Assembly: GCA_013054445.1 (NCBI GenBank)
Contig: JAAMPI010000563.1
Span: 1-32,132, forward strand
DNA length: 32,132 bases
DNA from: Cudoniella acicularis
Lineage: Eukaryota; Ascomycota; Leotiomycetes; Helotiales; Helotiaceae
Direction of reading: 5' to 3'
This document shows, in pieces, positions 20,422-30,399 of this stretch. The notes below the pieces were generated by a model, which worked only from the letters and a program-made list of their open reading frames with translations, was not told the origin of the DNA and searched no databases. The position numbers were made by a program, and so were the translations under genes. Positions within the stretch are counted from its first letter, which is position 1, and each line of letters opens with the position of its first letter.

Positions 20422-21390
20422 ACTACTACTAAAAACGGCTAGACTTCAGACGATATAGTACTCAAATGGCTTATAAAGGTCTTTATTCCTCGGATGGCCC
20501 CCTAGGACCCTCAGGAGCCTCGATTGCTTATATTAGACGGCCACGGAAGTCATAAGACTACTAAATTCTTATATAAGTACTTTGAATATAATATACACCT
20601 CTTATTTCTATCTCCTCACTCGTTATATGTCTTATAACCCTTAGATTTATCTGTATTCTCCCCCTTAAAGACTGCCTACCGGAAAGCGCTTAATAACTTG
20701 ACCCTTTTAACTGATTCTATACTAATTAGAAAGCGAAACTTCTTATTTTGTTATTAGAAAGCTCGGGAGAAGAGTCTTATACCTAAAAATATTAAGGCTA
20801 GGTAGCAAGCTTTAGGTCTATAGCCGGTTAATATAGCCAAGCCTCTTATAAGTCGTTTACTATTAGAAAATAGTAATAATACTATAAAACCGACCTCGTA
20901 CGACTCTATTAAGGAAGCAGGACTCGTATAGAGTGAGAATATATCTTTAGAACCCTAGCAAACCCCTCGAATAGTACGGGATATACGAATATAGGCAGAT
21001 AAGATTACCCGATTAGGCGAGTTTGATCTTCTAACTCGTCAGTAGCTTTTTAGGAAGATTATAAAGGGATTCGAGGAAAAGGAATATAATTTAACATAGG
21101 CAGAGCTTCGGATTTAACAGTTAGAAGCTCGGGTTGAGCAGTTAGAGCCTAGGAAAAGGCGGAAGGTTCGAACTAGTCCGAATTCGAAGTTTACCGATAT
21201 CTGGGCTATTAAAGAGGCTTAGATCGAGGTAGAAGATCGTGAAATTGATGAGGAGGACTCTGATTCGTCAATAGAATCTGCTGCTACGAGCGATTGTATA
21301 GAAGTTCAAGATCCGTAGAGTTATAAGGGTTAGAAGGGAGTGGTCTAGAATTAAGCGAGGTGGCCGAAATAGGGACTTAAGCGAGGGCCG
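20422..21390 (+). mobile_element. Decayed Fot1/pogo-type DNA transposon, C-terminal half of transposase
   Basis: One reading frame from about 20428 to the stop at 21316-21318 matches DDE_1 transposases: LLILDGHGSH (20524-20553), LLFLSPHS, PLDLSVFSPLKTAYRKAL, then a basic-acidic tail. Thirteen internal stops occur with no frameshift. Those in known motifs sit at Gln or Trp positions: VL*PLD (Q), NG*TS, AR*QA and GL*PV (W). At 21351-21386 two TTAAGCGAGG copies flank GGCCGAAATAGGGAC, resembling the inverted-repeat end of such elements. The N-terminal half and left end are absent. The copy begins abruptly at the LTR edge. Confidence 0.8.
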
Positions 21391-22474
21391 CTTTCCATCA
21401 CAACTCATTGAGGATATTGGCAAGATCCTACTATTGCCTCAAGGAACCAGACACTAAATTTAATACTTGTTATAAGCCCGATTTAAATCTACGGATTTGT
21501 TCCCGACTTCGCTTGGAAGTTTGATTCCTTTCACAAAAATGGCTATCTGCTGCGACTTCTGCCAGAAGCTTCTTTCGAACAAGTTCTTCGACATTGCTAC
21601 GCAGCAATATAGACTCATTACCTTCGTGCAGTTAATTGTGCAATACAAACGGCAGTATACTGGCACCACTTTGATTTTTGTCTTAGGCATCACAGCTTTT
21701 CAAAGCAGATTCATGTCTTCTTCCCCCTACGACTCAAAGATCCCACATTAAAGAAACTCATTTCTTTCTAGGTTTTATCTGTTCGAGGACTAGTCTTCGA
21801 GTTTGGGTGTGTCTAATAGAATCAGTAATAATCTGATTTCTTGGCAGCGTAGGAGCTGCCCAGCGTCGAAGTCTAGGTTGCCGCAATCTGAAGCAATATA
21901 TTCGATGGTTGACAAAAGTATTCAATTCAAGATAGCATTCCATCCAGCGAGTGAGGTATACCAGACAAGAGGCTGGGTCATGTCATGAACTCAGTTGAAT
22001 AATGTGTCCCTTGGTCACATAGGGCTAAAAGTGGTTTGTATCACTATTAGGTTGTCTAGAGCGAGCTATTTATTCTTATACTTTTAACATTTTTATTGAT
22101 TTATAATTAAATTAAACGTAGTAGTAGTCAAATCCTAGGATTTGGTGTTCTAGTCTATGCGTTAATATAAGTGGCCTAGTACTGTATATGAGAAGATGGG
22201 AGAGAAGAGGGAGACAGTACATGTGGGCATTTTGCATAAAGACGGGCAGACTGGGATAACTGTTTAGAAATGAGTTCTGGCTGGCATAGGTTGTGAAAGT
22301 ATAGTGGGAATAGATTTGGGATTCCTAGCTAGGAAAGGGGGCCTTTTCGGACCCCTCGTTAAAAGTTGATAATATCTAGTGAGATAGGTAAGCAGACCTG
22401 AGCAGACCTGAGCCAAAGCTGAGCCGGGTCTGAGCCAGCCTAAGCAAAGGCGGCGCGAGATCATATGAACTTAG
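21391..22474. other. Non-coding, partly decayed region
   Basis: No intact gene. A plus-strand ORF near 21539 begins MAICCDFCQKLL, faintly like the start of fungal HET proteins, but it is short and unsupported. Around 22060-22200 the sequence is A/T-rich and looks like mutated repeat DNA. A short tandem array lies at 22390-22445. Confidence 0.4.
22390..22445 (+). repeat. Degenerate 10-11 bp tandem repeat (TGAGC units)
   Basis: Four to five units of the form TGAGC plus five or six bases (for example TGAGCAGACC, TGAGCCAAAGC, TGAGCCGGGTC, TGAGCCAGCC) follow each other. Such arrays occur in subterminal parts of some DNA transposons. That origin is inference. Confidence 0.55.
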
Positions 22475-22750
22475 TGGTTGGGGGGTGTCGAGATTCCGGT
22501 CAGGAAACAGGGTGTTCTGCCTTTTCCAGTGGGTCAGTTTTTTCTCAAGAACCTTTCATTGAAGAGCTGTGCAGTACAGATCCGCCTGTACTAGGAACTT
22601 CTCAAGAACCTTATTGAGAGTGGCAAAGCCAGACCTAGCTTTGTATTTGAGGAGAAGTTCAACATTGAGGACACCCAGGAGGCTTATCGGGAGTTAAACG
22701 AGCATAAGATCACGAAAGCTGTGTTTCGATTTCCGAACCATGCGCACTAA
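22475..22750 (+). pseudogene. C-terminal fragment of a zinc-type alcohol (formaldehyde-like) dehydrogenase
   Basis: One frame of about 91 codons reads like the C-terminal end of medium-chain zinc dehydrogenases of the glutathione-independent formaldehyde dehydrogenase type. It contains RKQGVLPFPVGQFF, then NLSLKSCAVQIRLY, then a TAG (22592-22594 area) where Gln is expected. ELLKNLIESGKARPSF follows, then NIEDTQEAYRELNEHK and VFRFP, and a natural TAA at 22748-22750. The catalytic zinc and Rossmann parts are missing. A TAG also precedes the fragment at 22472-22474. Together with the neighbouring repeats this is a truncated, decayed gene remnant. Confidence 0.7.
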
Positions 22751-23375
22751 TCCATGAGCTATTGGAGGAGCCTAAGAGTTTTTCTTTTATTATTACCTTT
22801 GTGTTTGCACTTGTCGATTTATTGCCTGTGTTGATATTGGATTCTTGGGGGTTTCCCTCGGTTGCATGCATCGTGAGGTAATAGAGGCAATGTGGACCTG
22901 GAGTTGTGGTTTTCTTTCTTGTAACTGCCTGGCGATCGAGCAATTTAACCCAAGGGACGGCAAAGCAGTCTCTTGCGTTGAGGTATGAAGCAAGTCGCTA
23001 CCCTTCAAAGATTAGTGACTATACTTTCAAAAAAATAAGACGGCAAAGAAGCGAAAGATGTACTTCTCCATTCCCTGAACCATTCCAACTATTTTTTGCT
23101 GTTTTGATTAGGTGGTTGTTTAAATTTTTTTACATGTTTAGAGTGATGAGGGTAATTTCGCGAAGCGAACCCCTTTTCAACCCTTAACTCCTATTCCGAG
23201 GCGGACCGTTTGGTTTAACTCTGTCATCGGGAAACATCTATTGATTGGTCTTTGCATTTAACCGGACTCTAAAAATGGATTTTGAATGCCAAGCTCACGG
23301 AGCTCCGCAGCCTAGGTAACTTTAAGATAAGCGCGATCCGAAGCCGGCTCCGATGAGAACCAACCTCTGCCTCCC
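22751..23375. other. Intergenic region
   Basis: No gene is supported. The minus-strand frames here overlap the 3' end of the dehydrogenase remnant and have no domains. The last 300 bases are the presumed promoter of the transcription-factor-like gene. Confidence 0.4.
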
Positions 23376-25125
23376 ATGCATTGTCATCAACTACCCCCCG
23401 TTTCGCGACGAAATGGCATGTTTCTTGCATCAATGTACCCCCAACCTCTGCCACAACCGCCTGAAGACGACGTTGATCAGGACGATGAGAGCCCGCAATC
23501 CCTGGAATTTGTGCTCGAGGACCCTGGAGCCAAGAAATCGAACATCGGAAAAGTCAGATCGCATGTGATGAAACGAATCCATCAGAGAGCGAGAGATGAG
23601 AAAAAAACATACTTGAAGAGAGCAACGCAACAAAAAAATATAACGCTTCGGCCACGTTCGAATTTTTCAGATAATTCCTCCACTATTTTTCCGAAAATAA
23701 AAACAGCAGCGCCTCTAATAAAAAGAGTTGAATATCCAGCAAATAATTGTGAGAGAATATTTTCGATTCCATTAAACAATTGCCAGTCAATTTTACCAAT
23801 ACTAATCATATTGCAGTAGTCCCATATGCATGGTTTGAAAAAGATGGCCCAGTTCTCTACGTCAACCGATCAAAATGGCCATTTCCGAAACCCTTTCAGG
23901 TGACAGCATCTGATCGCATCGACGATAACAAAAGCGTAATACCACGACAATCTCATTGGATGCCCTACATACGAAGCCCTGATTATGTGGGTGTCAAGGG
24001 GGCCGTTTTGGACCTGGCTGTCTTGGCGTGGATTGGACAGAGTACCGAATGCTTCCAGTTTCGTGTCGAGACTATCAGGTGGATTCAAAGACAGCTTGAT
24101 GATCCAGTTAGTAAAATTAGCAATGCGACAATTGGCGCGATTATGACTTTTACAATGTGGACTGTAAGTTTATTTTAGATATCATTCTGTGAGACAATAC
24201 GCACGTAAAACCACAGCCTCAGATCTTCAATATCAACTGCAGATTTTCGACGCAGCGGCGACTTTAGGGAAATTCCAGCAAGCTTTCCTAAGTGTATGAG
24301 AGAACAGAAATTCAAGTTGGCTTTAACTCAAATTTATTTTGTTTTCATCAAGTTTTTCTACTGAACGGTGTGCCACCATGGAGCGATGAGAATATCTTGA
24401 TGAAGTTGCATGCTAAGTATTTCAGGCAGGTTCTAGGGATTCCCAAGAAATGAGCTCGCACATGGATGCCGTTGAAAAAATAGTTGACTTAAGAGGAGGA
24501 TTTGAAACCTTTATAGAAGATGGACCAATGGTAGCAAGACTTACCTCGTAAGTTTGTCTGCAATTCCAGCCCCCCAAGTTCATAACACAAAATCATACCA
24601 ATCTCACAACATTAAAGATTCGACTCCATCATTGCTGTTCTTACCGGACACCCCCCACGCTTCCCTCTCGTTGACTACTTGATCTCTCGACCCGTCACCG
24701 CCTCACCCAGAAATCCCAGCCACCACCACGAATCGCCCTTAACTAATACCGGAAATTTCGAAAACATTATCAAATACCACCAAAGTCACGACGCAATCAT
24801 AAACTGTTTGCAAGAAATGTTGGATTTAACCGTTAATTTCAAAGCTCACACGCGAAACCAATACCCCTTAAAACTCACCTTTCATCACCAACTGGAAACC
24901 ATAATCCCTTACGTCAAAGAGCCACAACACAATTACAAAACTCACCTCCTCACCCTCCCACTCATATCATCCTGCCACAACCCAAACCACAACCACGTCT
25001 TCAACACACTCCAAAGCGCAGCTACCATCTACTCACGTGCGCTCACCTCCATACCAAGCATCGACTTTCCTTCTTCCACCAACGAGATAGATCGGAAATC
25101 CATACTTAATTTATATAGTAAGTAG
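23376..25125 (+). CDS. Fungal transcription-factor-like protein, tachykinin/DUF3468 type (about 449 aa)
   Basis: Four exons fit in phase: 23376-23748, 23817-24163, 24426-24547 and 24618-25125. Introns are 68 bp, 262 bp (unusually long here) and 70 bp. Near the N-terminus is FVLEDPGAKKSNIGKVRSHV followed by a basic stretch, the hallmark block of this fungal family. The middle has ISNATIGAIMTF, and then MDAVEKIVDLRGGF, also family-like. No Zn2Cys6 cluster is present, as is usual for these proteins. DNA binding and nuclear role are by family association only. The 262-bp intron (24164-24425) may hide a further exon. A GTAAGT at 25117 close to the stop leaves the 3' end open. The Met at about 23418 is a possible later start. 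It converges on the P5C dehydrogenase gene. Confidence 0.6.
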
Positions 25126-25404
25126 TCAGAAGAAAGCTTGCAGTTTCGCAATTGTCACACTGTCGAGATTTTGTACATTACTCTAGAGATAAGCGGTGTA
25201 TACCAAAAGAGGAAAGATGGCAAAGATTGTTTCGGTAATAAAGGGTTTCATTACTGGTAATTTCGCTTCATTCATGTCAATTTATGGTTTCCTCTTCATC
25301 CGTCCTTCCGCCTATTCCCTCGCTCCAAAATATACATCAGACCAATTACTAACTTTTGGTCCCCTCTTAAGGGTACTTTCTAAGGCTTAGCCCAGGCGCG
25401 TCAT
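25126..25404. other. Convergent intergenic region
   Basis: Short spacer between the transcription-factor-like gene and P5CDH. The plus-strand frame from 25217 (MAKIVSVIKGF) shows no family features and is probably chance. Confidence 0.45.
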
Positions 25405-27265
25405 CTAGACCTCATTACTAGGGTACTCAACCTTGACCGTCGGATTAAACTCCTCCTTGATGCTCCTCACGCTGACAAACCTTCCCAGCAAATTCTGGCT
25501 ACCAGCCTTATCATTCGTGCCGCTCGCTCTCGCACCGCCAAAAGGCTGCTGTCCAACCACAGCACCAGTACTCTTACAGTTAATGTAGAAGTTTCCCGCT
25601 GAGTTCCTCAACGCATCTTCGGCGAAGCGAATAGCCGCTCTGTCAGAAGCGAAGATCGAACCAGTGAGCCCGTACTCGGAAGTGCTGTCGACGAGCTCGC
25701 AAGCGGAAGCATAAGCTTCGACGGGCGAGGAAGTATCGTCGTAAACGTAAATGGTTAGGATGGGGCCGAAAAGCTCGGTCGAGAGGAGGTGGTGGTTTGG
25801 GTTGGTTGTGAGGTAAATGGTTGGGTGGACGAAATAGCCTGTTGAGTTGTCGTGCTTTCCTCCAATTAATAACTCGAGCTCTTTGTCATCTTTGGCGGCA
25901 TCGATAACTCCTGAGAGCTTCTTGAAAGATGCGGCGTGGATAACTGGACCAATGAAGTTCCCGTGGTCTGTTGGTCGACCGATTTTCAAGGTCGACGTCT
26001 CAGCAATTAACTTCTCTTTGAATTGTGGCCAGACTGACTTCGGAACATATGCTCTCGAGGTTGCACTGCACTTCTGGCCTTGATACTCGAAAGCACCGCG
26101 AACCGTTTGAACTGCGGCGTTTTCAATGTCCGCTGAAGAGTGGATGAGATGGAAGTTCTTTCCTCCAGTCTCACCAACAATTCGAGGATAACCTTGATAT
26201 CTTCCCTCGGCGACCCCGTTGGCGATGGAACCGTAAAGTTTACGGAATACTGCAGTACTGCCAGTGTAGTGAAGGGCAGCAAGCTTTTTGTGAGCAAGAA
26301 CAACCTTTGTAACCTCCTCTGGATTTCCAGGAACGAACTGAATAACATTCTTTGGAAGACCAGCTTCAAGCAGAATATTGTAAAGCAGCCAATTCGACGC
26401 AATTGCCGAGTCCGAAGGCTTCCAAACCACAACATTTCCCATCAAGGCTGGGGCGCCAGGTAAATTGCCGGCAATAGCCGTAAAGTTAAAAGGTGTAACT
26501 GCGTAAACAAAGCCTTCCAAAGGGCGATACTCGACTCTGTTCCAAACACCAGGGGAATTATGTGCCGGCTGTTGTGCGTATAGCTCCTCTGCATATTGTA
26601 CATTGAATCTCAGGAAGTCGACCAATTCGGCAGCAGAATCGATTTCGGCTTGCCACGCATTCTTGCCTTGTCCTAGCATTGTTGCAGCCATGATCTCATA
26701 TCGATATTTGCCAGCAATCAGATCTGCAGCCTTCAAGAAAACCGCAGCTCTATCTGAGAAAGGGAGAGACTCCCATGCTGGCTTTGCTGCGAGGGCTGCA
26801 TCGATAGCTGCAGAGACATCCGAGGGGGAAGCATTGGAGTACGAGGCAATTATGGAGGAATGATTCGATGGATCTTGCTGTTTCGAAATTGTTGAGGTTT
26901 TGATCTGCCATCGTTCAATTACTACACTGTAGAACATCAGATTCTCGGATGACTGACCTCCTTGCCACCGACCACGATTGGGACTTCTAAGGGAGCTTTC
27001 TTTTGAAGTCGATCCAGGGCAGCTGTGAGACCCTCCCGCTGAGCTGATCCTTTGGCATAATGGTGCTATTGCAGATTAGCGGTGCAATCAAACATTTAAT
27101 TGCTTGTTGACTGACATTTGGTTCATTGAGAACCTTGGGGATCTTGAAAGTAGCAATTGTCGACATATTAGCACTGCGGGGTATTGTGGTGGGGTTTATT
27201 ATTGCTGTGGCACTCTGCAAACAACGATTGAGGGGTTGAAAACTCCTGAAACTCTTAGCAGCCAT
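25405..27265 (-). CDS. PUT2: Delta-1-pyrroline-5-carboxylate dehydrogenase, mitochondrial (585 aa)
   Basis: Second step of proline catabolism: glutamate gamma-semialdehyde + NAD+ to glutamate, in the mitochondrial matrix. Three exons: 27265-27116, 27065-26958 and 26904-25405. Introns are 50 and 53 bp with GTCAGT donors, in phase. The protein starts MAAKSFRSFQPLNRC, an Arg/Ser-rich mitochondrial presequence. The body has AVTPFNFTAIAGNLPGAPAL, VGETGGKN with general base E331, EYQGQKCSA with nucleophile C365, ELFGPILTIYVYDD, and PFGGARASGTN. Length and motifs are those of fungal P5CDH (yeast Put2, Aspergillus PrnC). A second in-frame ATG at 27166 would give a form without the presequence. Confidence 0.95.
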
Positions 27266-28293
27266 AGAAGAGAAGCTGCAAGGAAGATGGAAGTCGCGAG
27301 GAATGAAGACAAAGGTGCAATCGATGGCGTACCTTGGTTGTTGTTTCCTTTTATGTTGTTGACAGGAATTCGTCTGATGATGGAATCGGTATCTAAGACC
27401 TGAAGCTCCCTCGCTTTGTCGCGGCACAAGAGAGGGGGCTACTGCACAGCATCTAGGGAAGTGGGACAATCCCTGTCACCCTCTCCTGTATCGGAGCTTC
27501 TCGTGATAAACTCATGGAATGCCAAGTTTAAGCTTAAATCGTAGATAAGGAGTCAATTTGTCTCAATTGATTAGAGTAAGGTTCTGACTTTGGGATAATG
27601 CACAAATTATGCAGCACTGTTAGTAACAGAAACCGAGTGGGTAAAAATCGATCTCTAATACCGTTCTAACTCGGACTAATTCTTGGGAGTCCCAAGAATT
27701 AACGAAAATCAAGAGTCACAAAAGAGTGGATACTTCCAATAACATACCTTCTGTGAAATCAAGGCACACTGAAAAAACATGTACCAGATAACTATTAGTT
27801 TGCATTCAACGACCTTCTATTTTGAGAAGCAATGTAAGACTAGAGAGCTGAGCTTGCGCTCTGCTCAATCCACCGCCCATTGTAGATGCAGAACACCGTA
27901 AACATCAATTCATGGCCATTAATCGACACATGAGCCCCCTCCCCCCACCAGTTTCTCTTCCCAAGTCGCGCCATCCAAATCTTGACCAAAATTTGACCAG
28001 GAATCCTAAACCCAGAAAGTTCCTTTGCCTCCCCCCCCTCCCATGTTATTCTTTGTTGTCTTTTGGGTATTTTCCCCTCCATATATCGTAAACATTAACA
28101 GACACCCGGAGTGTCATCCGAATTACATTAAGTGAGCGTGGATGCCAAGCTGGGCAGTGTAAAGCAGGCGCTGAACGTGCTAATCAAAATCCATATTTTT
28201 ACAGGTGGCGATGGCCGGAAGACCAAGCCGGGTATAGCTCCGAGGAGCAAAAAATAATATTCTTAAAACTCCAATCGCAAGGGTCTTAATCGT
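27266..28293. promoter_or_regulatory. P5CDH promoter and 3' flank of the homeobox gene
   Basis: About 1 kb without a gene. It holds the P5CDH leader next to 27265, a 23-bp palindrome at 27678-27700, and the presumed 3' UTR of the homeobox gene on the right. No other site is identified with confidence. Confidence 0.45.
27678..27700. repeat. Perfect 23-bp palindrome (11-bp arms)
   Basis: AATTCTTGGGA and TCCCAAGAATT flank a single G. It lies about 410 bp upstream of the P5CDH start codon. It could be a dimeric regulator site or a hairpin; no known factor is assigned. Confidence 0.7.
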
Positions 28294-30399
28294 TTATTTT
28301 TCTGAGAAATCGGCGGCCGTGGTGTTCGAGAATTGAAAGGTCTTCTGCTTCGTCATCATCGATGGCGAAGTCATCAGACCGAGTGGAAAATGACCCTGTG
28401 CATCGGGGAAACAATACTCAGAGCTGCTTTGTGTCGAAAGCGTGTACTGAGGTGATTCGTTTTTGTATTGAGGAGACTCGTGTCCGAAGATGAAGTTTGG
28501 GTTGAATTGGCCGAATGCTGGCGTCACGGGCTGGCTCATATTTGCAATGTAGGTTGGCTGAGGCATCTGCAACTCAACAGGGAAACCATCTTGAGCAGGA
28601 GTGTAAAGAGGCTCATCAGGAACCTCATACCGCCACTGCTTTTCGTGAAATTCCATGCTATTGGACCACCCGTTCACTGTCTGGGCGACAACTTGAGCCT
28701 GTGGCGTTTCTGGTGGCGATGCCAAGTTTTGATCTCCCTCCATTGTAGTAAAATAGCCGGGAACGCCGGCATTGAAGACAAAACTCATGTTTCCTTCCTG
28801 AGGAGATGCAGTTGATCTTGAGCCCTCTCTTTTGACAAGGGTCATTTCTCTCTCGCGTGGCGACATTGGTGTTGGTGGAGCAAGACTGCTATTAAGAGAA
28901 GAAAGTGCAGTCAGGGAAGGAGGGTTGCGAATGCTGTGGAAGTTGTGTTCCATAAACGCCCCAGCATCAGCAAAACCACCTAGATTAATTGGGGATCTTT
29001 GTGCTGATTCGACACCAGGCTTGCAAATCCGGCCCGAGATAACATTTCTATTGCCACCAGCCGAGACGATGCGGCGCATTGGCGAAGCCATTGGGCTTTC
29101 CACGGGCCTCCGGAAGCCGTCAGCATGGGAAACTGTTCTAGGCCCCATAGAAGGTCGATTTCTTAACGTTTCCGCAACCAATGCAGCGGGTTTTGAATGT
29201 ACCTTCTTGCGACGCGAGGCGATGTCCATGGGCGCTGGAGATTTGAAAGGAATAGATGGCGCTGGTGGAGAAATTGAAGACTCAGACTCCGTGACATCGT
29301 ACTTAAAATCAAGAGGGAGTTCTGGAACATGGTCATCCTCTGAGCTTTGAGTATCGCTAGTGTCGTTTGAAAGTGAGGGCAGGCTATCGTGCTCTTGGAG
29401 ATCGTGCTCTTGGAGAGGTAGAAGTTGGGATGGAAACGCCGTCATGCTCTGTGAGCTGTTCGAATCCGGGCCCGACGAGTTGGAGTAGGCGTTGAAGGGC
29501 GTCGGTGTTTGAGTCACAGTATCAATCGGAGAGTTACGGATGTCGTTCACTGATTGAGGTGAATTGTAAATGTTCGAGAACGACGACGGATATGAGTAGC
29601 TCTGGTTGTCGAACTGGGCAATTGAGCTATCGGATGGAGGAAACTGTGCCCGATCGCCGTTGGAAGAATCTGTCATAAGAGAGTCTGCGTAAACTGACAA
29701 TGGTCCGTTCTGGTCAACATAGTTGTGATATTCCGAATGAGGGGCAGCTTGAGCGGCTGCGATTGTCCGCTGAAGAGACTCCAAACTGGCGCTTGAAGGA
29801 TCGCTGTATTGTGGGTTATATGAAGCAACTGCTGGCGGCGGCCCAGATACCATTGGGAATGAAGCTGGTTGTTGTTGCATGGGAAGCACGTGGCTGTCGC
29901 TGAAATACCCATTTCCGTTAAAAAAGTCTGGCGATGAGGCTGTGTCCGAGTATCCCATTGCTTCTTGAGCTTGTCCTGCTTCGTAGGCTTCCTGCTTCTT
30001 CTCCTGCTTCCGTTTTGCTCGGCGGTTTTGGAACCAGTTCTGCACCTTGTCAGTAAAGGAAAATCCCTGCTTTTCATCTGGACATACGTTTATCCGTGCC
30101 AAATCCACACCCATGTCTTCCGCGAACTGACGCTTCGTCTGAGTTGATGGCTTCGGGTTCTTTTTGAACTCTCGCTCCAGAATGTCCACCTCATCCTTCC
30201 CCAGGCGGGGTTTCGTCTCGTTTGTTTTCGGTGCTGACGGGGCCATGGCCATCATGGAGGCGGATTGATGTGCCATATAATTATGCATATTATTTTGCGC
30301 TTCAGTGTATTGCGACATTCCCTGTGTGTGTGCAGACATTTGTTCGACGTGGTGAGAATAATGTTGAAAGGCCTGATCGTGGTACTCCATATTCGGCAT
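28294..30399 (-). CDS. Homeodomain transcription factor (685 aa)
   Basis: Two exons: 30399-30088 and 30039-28294, with a 48-bp intron (GTATGT...ACTGAC...CAG). The intron splits recognition helix 3 of the homeodomain between ARIN and NWFQNRR. The homeodomain spans about residues 62-120: KPRLGKDEVDILEREF, then a basic WFQNRRAKRKQEKK. A His/Gln/Met-rich N-terminus precedes it. The rest is long, Ser/Pro/Gln-rich and disordered-looking, with a conserved-looking C-terminus (EFHEKQWRYEVPDEPLYTP, then SPQY repeats). It is a nuclear DNA-binding regulator of the class seen in filamentous ascomycetes; the exact orthologue is not assigned. The start at 30399 (MPNMEYHDQ) was chosen; 30390 (MEYHDQ) is equally possible. 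A two-unit LQEHD repeat is present. Confidence 0.9.
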   Translation of the reverse strand: MPNMEYHDQAFQHYSHHVEQMSAHTQGMSQYTEAQNNMHNYMAHQSASMMAMAPSAPKTNETKPRLGKDEVDILEREFKKNPKPSTQTKRQFAEDMGVDLARINVCPDEKQGFSFTDKVQNWFQNRRAKRKQEKKQEAYEAGQAQEAMGYSDTASSPDFFNGNGYFSDSHVLPMQQQPASFPMVSGPPPAVASYNPQYSDPSSASLESLQRTIAAAQAAPHSEYHNYVDQNGPLSVYADSLMTDSSNGDRAQFPPSDSSIAQFDNQSYSYPSSFSNIYNSPQSVNDIRNSPIDTVTQTPTPFNAYSNSSGPDSNSSQSMTAFPSQLLPLQEHDLQEHDSLPSLSNDTSDTQSSEDDHVPELPLDFKYDVTESESSISPPAPSIPFKSPAPMDIASRRKKVHSKPAALVAETLRNRPSMGPRTVSHADGFRRPVESPMASPMRRIVSAGGNRNVISGRICKPGVESAQRSPINLGGFADAGAFMEHNFHSIRNPPSLTALSSLNSSLAPPTPMSPREREMTLVKREGSRSTASPQEGNMSFVFNAGVPGYFTTMEGDQNLASPPETPQAQVVAQTVNGWSNSMEFHEKQWRYEVPDEPLYTPAQDGFPVELQMPQPTYIANMSQPVTPAFGQFNPNFIFGHESPQYKNESPQYTLSTQSSSEYCFPDAQGHFPLGLMTSPSMMTKQKTFQFSNTTAADFSEK

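Noticed and set aside
21497..21751. Possible HET-domain start (MAICCDFCQKLL)
   Set aside because: The similarity is a few residues only, the frame is short, and no HET motif follows.
24358..24453. Frame ending WSDENILMKLHAKYF then GIPKK
   Set aside because: It overlaps the next exon of the transcription-factor-like gene, which has family-like sequence in another frame.
25196..25390. 60-codon ORF between convergent genes
   Set aside because: It has no domain and no leader, and lies in a short spacer likely to hold two 3' UTRs.
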